Shown: in pieces, positions 57,935 to 64,000 of the stretch
How positions within the stretch are numbered: position 1 is the first letter of the stretch
Layout: every line of letters starts with the position of its first letter
Assembly: GCA_036008685.1 (NCBI GenBank)
Contig: DASYNF010000118.1
Span: 19,097-83,096, forward strand
Source: Actinomadura_C sp036008685
Lineage (GTDB): Bacteria; Actinomycetota; Actinomycetes; Streptosporangiales; Streptosporangiaceae
DNA: 64,000 nt
Direction: 5' to 3'
Notes under the pieces: model-generated
What the model was told of the DNA's origin: nothing
What the model saw: the letters and a program-made list of their open reading frames with translations, nothing else
Database searches by the model: none
Position numbers and translations under genes: made by a program

Positions 57935-58984
57935 TCATGGCCGCTGGCCCACGCCGCTCATGAACTCGCGAAGCCGCAGGCGGCCGCCGGTGTCCCGCGA
58001 AAGTGGCGGTGTGTCCATCCCCGCGCCCGCCTGGAGCCCTTCGAGGAATTCGCACACGGCGTCGAGTGAACTACGGCGGGGTGACCAGCCCAGTTCCCTA
58101 TGCGCGCGGGAGGTGTCCATGATCGGCAGCCGGACCACCGCGTCGAACAGATCGGGAGCCGCGGGGAGGAGGCGCAGATGCCAGGCGGCGGAGAGCAGCC
58201 CCCGAGCCGGCCACCTCGGCATGCGGACCGTCCTGGCGCCGAGGGCTTCGGCCAGGGTCGGCATGTCCAGCACGGGGTCGGCGGCGACGTTGAAAGCGCC
58301 ATGGACGGGTTTCGTGATCGCCAGATGGAAGGCCTCGGCGGCGTCCGCGGAGTGAAGGGCCTGGAACCGCATGCCCGGGATGTCCGGAAGGACCTGCAGG
58401 GCTTCCGGTCGTACGAGCGAATTGGGCAGCAGTGGGCCGGCGAACAGCCGCCGCTGTTCTGAGGCGGCCTCCCGCTTGAAGATGAAACCGGGCCGGAGCC
58501 GCACCACCCGGCGTTCGGGATGCCGGAGCTCGAAGGTGTCGAGCAGCCGTTCCACATAGGCCTTCTCGCGGCAGTACGCCGCGGCCGGCCACCCGTGGGT
58601 CGGCCAGCTCTCGTCCACCCGGCGGTCCTTCGGACCGGGCGAGTAGGCGCCCACGGAGGAGGAATAGACCAGCGCGGGCACGTCCACGGCGGCGACCGAT
58701 TCCAGGATCCGGACGGTGCCGAGCACGTTCGTCTCCCACGTCCGCACGGGATCGTGCGTCGGCTGGAAGATCCAGGCCAGGTGGACGACGGCGTCGGCGC
58801 CGCGGAAGTGCGGGGCCAGATCGTCGATGGTGATGTCGACCTCGGCCCACTCGGTCTTGCCGACCCGCCAGTCCGGCCGCCGGCGTGCCAGCCCCAGCAC
58901 CGAGGTGACCCGTTCGTCCGCCGAGAGCGACTGAAGGAGGCTCGTGCCGACGTTGCCGCTCGCTCCGACGACGACCACTCGCAT
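57935..58984 (-). CDS. NAD-dependent epimerase/dehydratase family protein
   Basis: Extended SDR of 349 aa. MRVVVVGASGNVGTSLLQSL is the NAD(P)-binding loop, ADAVVHLAW follows, and the catalytic Tyr-x-x-x-Lys is YCREK with the Ser in LVYSSSVGAYSPG. ATG at 58984 gives this N-terminus; the frame extends forty codons further. Substrate, probably a nucleotide sugar or related alcohol, not resolved. Same strand as the sugar-transporter operon, separated by 116 bases. Confidence 0.87.
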   Translation of the reverse strand: MRVVVVGASGNVGTSLLQSLSADERVTSVLGLARRRPDWRVGKTEWAEVDITIDDLAPHFRGADAVVHLAWIFQPTHDPVRTWETNVLGTVRILESVAAVDVPALVYSSSVGAYSPGPKDRRVDESWPTHGWPAAAYCREKAYVERLLDTFELRHPERRVVRLRPGFIFKREAASEQRRLFAGPLLPNSLVRPEALQVLPDIPGMRFQALHSADAAEAFHLAITKPVHGAFNVAADPVLDMPTLAEALGARTVRMPRWPARGLLSAAWHLRLLPAAPDLFDAVVRLPIMDTSRAHRELGWSPRRSSLDAVCEFLEGLQAGAGMDTPPLSRDTGGRLRLREFMSGVGQRP

Positions 58985-59100
58985 ACCGGCGGGCTGCCCG
59001 TTGCGGATCCGGCTAAACCACGGCCCTGAGCACTCGCGCTCGGTCGGAGGCAGCGTCGCCGGGAGGTGGACCATATGAGCGCCGGACCGGGACCGTTTTC

Positions 59101-60129
59101 TCATCCGCGTGGTGCCACGGGTCCGCCCTGTCCCGGGATGAGACTCCGTTCCTGTGTGAGGGCGGCACGGAGGGCGGCGTAGGTCTCCGGCGGGGCGCCG
59201 ACCTCGTCGAGGCCGAGCAGCGCCGCCCCGAGGATCGGGGGCGCGTCCGCCACGACGAGCTCGGCCCGCGGGGCCAGCTCGGCGTAGCGTCGTTCGATCG
59301 CCGTCATGAGGACCGGATGGCGCGCGGTCATGACTCCTCCGCCGAGCACCACCTCGACCCGGGTCTCGCGCAGGCCGAGGCGGTCCAGCGAGACTCTCCC
59401 GAGGGCCGTCACCTCATCGGCCATGCGCTCGACCACCGACATCGCCACGGCGTCACCGCCGGTGGCGGTCTCCAGGAGTACGGGCGTGAGCTCCAGCAGC
59501 CGTCCGCCGTCCAGATCGCGGGCGTGCAGGGCCAGCCCGACGTCGACGGCACGCTGGACCCCGAAGTGAGCCGCGACCGCGCCGGTGAGGGCGGTGGCCG
59601 GACCCCGGCCGTCCTCGCCCCGGACGGCGTGCCAGAGGGCCAGCTTGCCGAGGTGGAAGCCGCCCCCCCAGTCCCCGGTCATCGACCCGAGGGCCGGAAA
59701 CCGGGAGACGTGCCCGTCCGGGCCGACCCCGAGGCAGTTGATCCCCGCACCGCAGACCACCGCGATGCCCCAGCCCGCGGAGGCGCCCGCCCGCAGCAAC
59801 GCGAACGTGTCGTTGCCGACCCGGACGGTACGGGCCCAGCCGCGGGCGCTCAGCGCCTCGGTGAGGCTCTCCTCCTCCTCAGGGAGGTCGGCGTTGGCGA
59901 GGTAGGCCGCGACATGGGCCAGGCCGGTGCCCGGCCGGCCGATGCCGGCCCGGCCGAGCGCGGTGGCGACGGCCGCGGCGATGACCTCGACGGCCGCGCC
60001 CTCCCCGACCTCGTGCGGCCGGAATCCGCCGCCGCGGGCGCCGGCGAGCACGCTGCCGTCCGCGCCGACCACCACGACGTCGGTCTTGCTGTTGCCCCCG
60101 TCGATGGCGGCGAGCAGGGGAGCGGTCAC
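59101..60129 (-). CDS. BadF/GlcNAc-kinase-like ATPase
   Basis: Sugar kinase-like protein of 342 aa of the ASKHA fold. AIDGGNSKTDVVVV is the phosphate-1 motif; VGNDTFALLRAG carries the catalytic Asp, CGAGINCLGV and GDWGGGFHLG are typical of N-acetylglucosamine kinases, and VVLGGGVM is the adenosine motif. It would phosphorylate an amino sugar brought in by the transporter. GTG at 60129 is 28 bases below the permease stop. Substrate identity inferred. Confidence 0.87.
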   Translation of the reverse strand: MTAPLLAAIDGGNSKTDVVVVGADGSVLAGARGGGFRPHEVGEGAAVEVIAAAVATALGRAGIGRPGTGLAHVAAYLANADLPEEEESLTEALSARGWARTVRVGNDTFALLRAGASAGWGIAVVCGAGINCLGVGPDGHVSRFPALGSMTGDWGGGFHLGKLALWHAVRGEDGRGPATALTGAVAAHFGVQRAVDVGLALHARDLDGGRLLELTPVLLETATGGDAVAMSVVERMADEVTALGRVSLDRLGLRETRVEVVLGGGVMTARHPVLMTAIERRYAELAPRAELVVADAPPILGAALLGLDEVGAPPETYAALRAALTQERSLIPGQGGPVAPRG

Positions 60130-60157
60130 GCCCGCCCCGCCCGGCCGAGCTCCTGTT

Positions 60158-61012
60158 TCACCCTTTGACTCCCGTCAACGTGACCCCTTGGATGAACACC
60201 CGCTGGGCGAGGAAGAACACGATGAGCACCGGCATCACCGTCAGCAGGGTCGCCGCCATGGTGAGATTCCACTCCACGTGGTGAGCGGCGCGGAAGGTCG
60301 CGACCCCGATGGCGAGCGTCCAGTTCTCCGGCCGGGCGTAGATCAGCGGCCCGTAGTAGTCGTTCCAGCAGTAGAAGAACTGGAGCAGCGCCACCGCCGC
60401 GAGCGCCGGCCTGGCCATCGGCAGGATGACCCGCATCATCGTACGGAACTCACCGCAGCCGTCGACCCGCGCCGCGTCGGCGTACTCCTTTGGGATGGTC
60501 ACAAGGAACTGCCGGAGCAGGAAGATCGAGAAGGCGTCGCCGAACAGCTGCGGGAGGATGAGCGGCCACAGCGTGCCCGTGAGGTGGAACCGGGCCCACA
60601 CGATATAGAGGGGCACGATCGTGACCTGCGGCGGCAGCATCATCGTCGAGATGACCAGCACGAGCGCGGCCCTGCGGAACCTGAACCGGAACCGGGCGAG
60701 GGCATAGGCCACCGGGACGCTGGAGACCAGCATGAATACGGTGGACAGCCCGGCGTACAGGAAGCTGTTGACGCTCCACCGCACCATGTCGCCGGAGAAC
60801 GCCTTGCCGAAGTTGCCCCACTCCCACGGTGCCGGCCAGATCGAGGCGCTGAGCGCCTGCCCGTCGGTCATCACCGCGGTGAGCAGCATGAACACCAGCG
60901 GCGCCAGGAACATGATCGCGAGAGCGACGGCGACCGCGTGGGTCGCGGTCCAGTAGAGCATCCGCAGCCGTCGCCCGCCCCGGGCCGTCGCCGGACCCGT
61001 CGCGGCGCTCAC
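60158..61012 (-). CDS. Carbohydrate ABC transporter permease (MalG-type)
   Basis: Inner-membrane permease of 284 aa with six helices. The EAA loop is EYADAARVDGCGEFRTMMRVILPMARPAL, where the ATPase docks. GTG at 61012 overlaps the other permease's stop (GTGA). MalG-type by its position and C-terminal end VFIQGVTLTGVKG. CUT1 family. Confidence 0.92.
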   Translation of the reverse strand: MSAATGPATARGGRRLRMLYWTATHAVAVALAIMFLAPLVFMLLTAVMTDGQALSASIWPAPWEWGNFGKAFSGDMVRWSVNSFLYAGLSTVFMLVSSVPVAYALARFRFRFRRAALVLVISTMMLPPQVTIVPLYIVWARFHLTGTLWPLILPQLFGDAFSIFLLRQFLVTIPKEYADAARVDGCGEFRTMMRVILPMARPALAAVALLQFFYCWNDYYGPLIYARPENWTLAIGVATFRAAHHVEWNLTMAATLLTVMPVLIVFFLAQRVFIQGVTLTGVKG

Positions 61013-61971
61013 GAGGCCTCGCCCCCGGCGAAGGCGTTGAACTGACGGAGCAGCAGCAGCGTGAAGAACATCGCGACCACGAACAGCACGAGGGCGAGCA
61101 CGCAGGCGTAGCCCATGTTGAACTGCCGGAACCCCTCGTCGTACAGCCACTGCGGGAACGTGAGCGTGGACCCGTCGGGATAGCCGGGCGCGAACTGCGT
61201 GCCCGGCTGGTCGGCCTGGCCGGCGGCCACCTTCGCGGCGACCATCGCCTGGGTGAAGTACTGCAGTGTCCCGATGACCCCGGTGACGGCGGAGAAGGCC
61301 AGCACCGGGCTGATCATCGGGAAGGTGATGTGGCGGAATCGCCGCCAGGCTCCGGCGCCGTCGATCGCGGCCGCCTCGTACAACGACGTGGGTACGTCCA
61401 GCAGCGCCGCCAGCAAGATGATCATTACGTCGCCGACGGCCCACAGCCCGAGCAGGGCCAGCCCCGGCTTGGCCCAGCCCGGCTCGTTGAAGAAGTCGGG
61501 CAGCGTGACGCCCATGGTGCCGAGGAGCGTGTTCACCGGCCCGGTCCCGGGGTTGAGCACGAACACGAAGGCCACCGTCGCCGACACCGGCGGGACGAGG
61601 TAGGGCAGGTAGAAGATCGACCGGAGCAGGTCGCCGCCGGTCTTGATCTTGGTCAGCAGCTGCGCGACGCCGAGGCCGAACAGCACCCGCAGCGGGACCA
61701 TCACCACGACCAGCCACAGGGTGTTGCGCAGCGCCCGCCAGGCGTCGCCGTCCTGGAAGAAGAACCTGTAGTTGGTCAGGCCGACGTATTCGAGGCTGAA
61801 CAGGTTGTAGCGGGTGAAGGAGAAGTAGACGGTCGCGGCCAGGGGGTAGGCGAAGAAGAGCCCGGATCCGACCAGCCACGGGGACATGAACGCGAGCACG
61901 CGCAGCCGGTGGCGGCGCCGTGCGCGCGATGCCGCCACCGGCCGGCCCGGCCTGAGGGACAGGGTGGCCAT
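61009..61971 (-). CDS. Sugar ABC transporter permease (MalF-type)
   Basis: Permease of 320 aa with six helices; the N-terminus is Arg-rich, then LAFMSPWLVGSGLFFAYPL. EAA loop SLYEAAAIDGAGAWRRFRHITFPMISPV. A loop insertion (about 235-265) lies before the last helices. ATG at 61971 is three bases after the binding-protein stop. Partner of the MalG-type permease. Confidence 0.92.
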   Translation of the reverse strand: MATLSLRPGRPVAASRARRRHRLRVLAFMSPWLVGSGLFFAYPLAATVYFSFTRYNLFSLEYVGLTNYRFFFQDGDAWRALRNTLWLVVVMVPLRVLFGLGVAQLLTKIKTGGDLLRSIFYLPYLVPPVSATVAFVFVLNPGTGPVNTLLGTMGVTLPDFFNEPGWAKPGLALLGLWAVGDVMIILLAALLDVPTSLYEAAAIDGAGAWRRFRHITFPMISPVLAFSAVTGVIGTLQYFTQAMVAAKVAAGQADQPGTQFAPGYPDGSTLTFPQWLYDEGFRQFNMGYACVLALVLFVVAMFFTLLLLRQFNAFAGGEAS

Positions 61972-61974
61972 GGG

Positions 61975-63300
61975 TCAGCCGCCGGCCAGCCGCAGGGCTT
62001 TGTCGATCTTGGCGTCGAGGTCGCGTAGCCCTCGGTCCAGGTCCGGGACCTTGCCGGGCTCCCACTGGTCCTGGATGAACTGCTGGGACTTGACGACGTA
62101 GTCGTTGCCGTTGGCCGTGGGCGGCGTCGTCGAGCTGCTCGGGTGCTTGAAGACGTCCAGGAAGGTGTGGAACTGCGGCGGCAGCGTCAGCTTGGGCGAC
62201 GACAGCGCCGGGATCGTGCTGGGCACGTTCCCGAGCGCGTTGGCGAAGGTCACCAGCGCGTCGGTGTCCGTCGTCAGGTATCTGATGAACTCCCATGCCG
62301 CCTGCGGGTGCCTGGCTCCGCGCGGGACGCCGATGACGGTGCCGGCGACGAACGCGCCGCCGTAGCCGGCCCGCAGGTCGTCCGCCACGGGCGGGGGAGC
62401 GGTGCCGTAGTCCAACTCGGGCGCCTGCTCCTGGAGGAACTTGGTGCGCCACTCACCGTCGACGGCCATCGCGACCTTCCCCTTCTGGAAGGGGTTGGAG
62501 GCCTCGAACTCCTGGCCCACCGAGCGCAGGAACCTGCGCACGTTGTCGTAGCCGTACCAGTCGACGAGGCCCTTCTGCCACCGCAGGTAGGCCTTGAACG
62601 CCGGGTCGCTCGCGAAGCCGGCCCTGCCGTCATCGGTCAGCCACTTCACCCCGAACTGCGGTGCGATGTGCTGGGGCACGTGCTCGTAGTACTGCACCGA
62701 GGGCATGAACCCGGCGACCTTGATGGTGCCGTCGGCGTCGCGCACGGTGAGCCTCTTGGCGAGGTCGGTCAGCTCGCTGATGGTCCTGGGCGGCTGGTGG
62801 CCCTTCATCAGGGCCTTGTTGTAGTAGAGCCCGTAGGTGTCGGCCAGCAGCGGCATCGCGCACCGCCTGCCCTTGTACTGCGTGTATTCCTGGACCGCCT
62901 TGGGGAACAGGCCGAGGTCCAGTCTGGACGTGCGGATATAGGGGCTCAGATCCTGCCACGCGCCGCTCTGGCACCACTGCCCGACGCTGTCGGTGGTGAA
63001 CGACGACACGACGTCCGGCGGGTTGCCGCCGCGGATCGTGTTCGTGATGCGGTCGTCGGTCTGATCTCCGACCAGCTTGACGGTGATGTTCGGGTGGGTC
63101 CTGCGGAACCCGGCCACCGCGTCCTCGAACGCCTTCACCTCGTGGTCGGCGCTCCAGCCGTGCCAGACCTCGATCGTCTGCGCGGCATCGGCCTTGGGGC
63201 CGTCGCCGGGGGCCGGGCTCCCGCCGGCCGTGCAGGCGGCGGTCAGGGCCGGTCCCGCGATGGCGGCCGCCAGCGCGATCCGGCGCAGTGAGGTACGCAC
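61975..63300 (-). CDS. Sugar-binding lipoprotein of the ABC transporter
   Basis: Family-1 solute-binding protein of 441 aa. Signal peptide with lipobox LTAAC (Cys about 23). Fold: TIEVWHGWSADHEVKAFE, NPPDVVSSFTTD, LLADTYGLYYNKALM and AMAVDGEWRTKFL. It delivers a carbohydrate to the two permeases. The ATPase is not in the operon and is probably a shared MsiK. The final 60 residues are typical for CUT1 binding proteins. ATG or GTG at 63300. Confidence 0.93.
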   Translation of the reverse strand: MRTSLRRIALAAAIAGPALTAACTAGGSPAPGDGPKADAAQTIEVWHGWSADHEVKAFEDAVAGFRRTHPNITVKLVGDQTDDRITNTIRGGNPPDVVSSFTTDSVGQWCQSGAWQDLSPYIRTSRLDLGLFPKAVQEYTQYKGRRCAMPLLADTYGLYYNKALMKGHQPPRTISELTDLAKRLTVRDADGTIKVAGFMPSVQYYEHVPQHIAPQFGVKWLTDDGRAGFASDPAFKAYLRWQKGLVDWYGYDNVRRFLRSVGQEFEASNPFQKGKVAMAVDGEWRTKFLQEQAPELDYGTAPPPVADDLRAGYGGAFVAGTVIGVPRGARHPQAAWEFIRYLTTDTDALVTFANALGNVPSTIPALSSPKLTLPPQFHTFLDVFKHPSSSTTPPTANGNDYVVKSQQFIQDQWEPGKVPDLDRGLRDLDAKIDKALRLAGG

Positions 63301-63324
63301 TCCAGTTCTCCTTCGGACGGCGAT

Positions 63325-64000
63325 TCAGGGGACGGTGCTGGAGAAGACCTCCTCCCGGGTCTCGGCGAGGGCCAGCCGCAGCGCGCCGGCCAGGACGGGG
63401 TTGCCCTGGACCGAGCTGAGCCGGAGCGGAGGTCTGGGGATGGTCATGGCGTGCAGCTCGCGCTCGATGAGCGCGCGCAACGGCTCCCCGCCGGCGTGCA
63501 GCATCTCGCCGGACAGGACGATCAGCTCGGGGTCCACGACCGCGACGACGTTCGCCAGCGCGACCCCGAAGCGGGAGGCCAGCTCGGTCAGCGCGGCCTC
63601 GGCCCGCCGTCCCTCGCCGGTCGTCCGGACCGCGGCGGCCGCCCGGCCGAGGGCCTTCACCGCACTCGTGCCGCGGAAGCCGTGCTCGCGCATCAGCCTG
63701 AGGATGGCCGGGGCGCCGGCGGCGACCTGCAGGCCCCCGGTGCGCGTGCGCCGCACCTCCCGTACGAGCGGTGCGCCGGCCAGGGGCATGTAGCCGATCT
63801 CGCCTGCCCCGCCGGTCGCGCCCCGGTGCAGCGCCCCGCCCAGGACCACCGCCATCCCGATGCCGTCGCCCGACCACAGCAGCACGAAGTCGCGGGATCC
63901 GGTGGCCTCGCCCCGGTCCAGCTCCGCGAGGGCGGCCAGGTTGACGTCGTTCTCGATGGCCACCCGCAGGCCGAGTCCCTCGGCCATCCGGGCGGTGATG
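63325..64000 (-). CDS. ROK-family regulator, N-terminus outside the window
   Basis: The ROK fold is evident (IENDVNLAALAELDRGEA, GDGIGMAVVLGGALHRG, EIGYMPLAG, VVAVVDPELIVLSG). The zinc-type CGCGG motif is lacking, replaced by VREVRRTRTGG, as in many ROK repressors, and a preceding HTH would lie beyond the window. Its frame is open to 64000, so the gene is partial. It probably represses the transporter operon in the absence of the sugar. At least 224 residues are visible. Confidence 0.85.
   Translation of the reverse strand, partial: ITARMAEGLGLRVAIENDVNLAALAELDRGEATGSRDFVLLWSGDGIGMAVVLGGALHRGATGGAGEIGYMPLAGAPLVREVRRTRTGGLQVAAGAPAILRLMREHGFRGTSAVKALGRAAAAVRTTGEGRRAEAALTELASRFGVALANVVAVVDPELIVLSGEMLHAGGEPLRALIERELHAMTIPRPPLRLSSVQGNPVLAGALRLALAETREEVFSSTVP

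Noticed and set aside
1..64000. Insertion sequences or integrases
   Set aside because: No transposase or integrase motifs were found in any frame considered; the tandem repeats are short slippage-type arrays.

Overview
The window is high-GC actinobacterial chromosome. GTG starts are common, there are many four-base gene overlaps, and the gene set is actinobacterial: AdnAB, mycoredoxin, WhiB7, MoeZ, DUF3107, DUF2342, PPA1309 and UPF0182. The order rhlE - DUF3107 - tetR - moeZ - ATL - adnA - adnB - nudC - mycoredoxin - uvrD2 - whiB7 - AarF/ABC1 - DUF2342 - PDZ protease - UPF0182 follows, as I know it, the Mycobacterium tuberculosis Rv3211-to-Rv3193c block. This is therefore vertically inherited core DNA with lineage-specific insertions. 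A Streptosporangiales-type host (Nonomuraea/Streptosporangium relatives) is my inference, not proven.

Region by region. 1-9.7 kb: NMN salvage (pnuC-nadR), a Nudix protein, PHP phosphoesterase, MarC, a degenerate MBL-fold protein, a RecB-like nuclease overlapping an acyltransferase, a secreted DUF642-like protein, a hydrolase and a GDPD. 9.7-17.7 kb: RhlE-type helicase, GlsB, DUF3107, TetR, two small unknown genes, a LigD-type polymerase, MoeZ, CsbD and a ROK sugar kinase. 17.9-22.1 kb: a four-gene unit made of two copies of [membrane-anchored four-cysteine protein + subtilisin-like protease]; the second protease has lost its catalytic Ser and Asp. 22.1-31.3 kb: ATL protein, NTF2-like and VOC proteins, the AdnAB recombination nuclease and a methyltransferase. 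31.6-37.3 kb: a four-gene NRPS-independent siderophore operon (ATP-grasp, two IucA/IucC synthetases, a PLP decarboxylase) behind a near-perfect IdeR/DmdR iron box. 37.4-44.3 kb: HD and DUF4031 proteins, M20 peptidase, NudC, mycoredoxin, UvrD2, TesB. 44.3-45.5 kb: whiB7 with a long leader (promoter, leader ORF, hairpin and terminator) that looks like a ribosome-sensing attenuator. 45.5-57.3 kb: AarF kinase, a metallopeptidase preceded by six DnaA-box-like sites, Nudix, DUF2342, SDR, MoaE, PDZ-Lon protease, PPA1309 and UPF0182. 57.4-57.9 kb: two identical initiator tRNA genes with duplicated promoters and terminators. 57.9-64 kb: an epimerase and a ROK-regulated CUT1 sugar ABC transporter operon with a GlcNAc-type kinase but no ATPase gene.

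The items most worth follow-up are the protease/pseudoprotease module, the siderophore operon (no transporter or amine-synthesis gene in the window), the whiB7 leader, the DnaA-box cluster, the MBL-fold protein that has lost most metal ligands, and a 22-bp dispersed motif found both in a terminator hairpin and inside a siderophore gene. At least seven genes have a TANNNT -10 hexamer 6-8 bases before the start codon and are probably leaderless.
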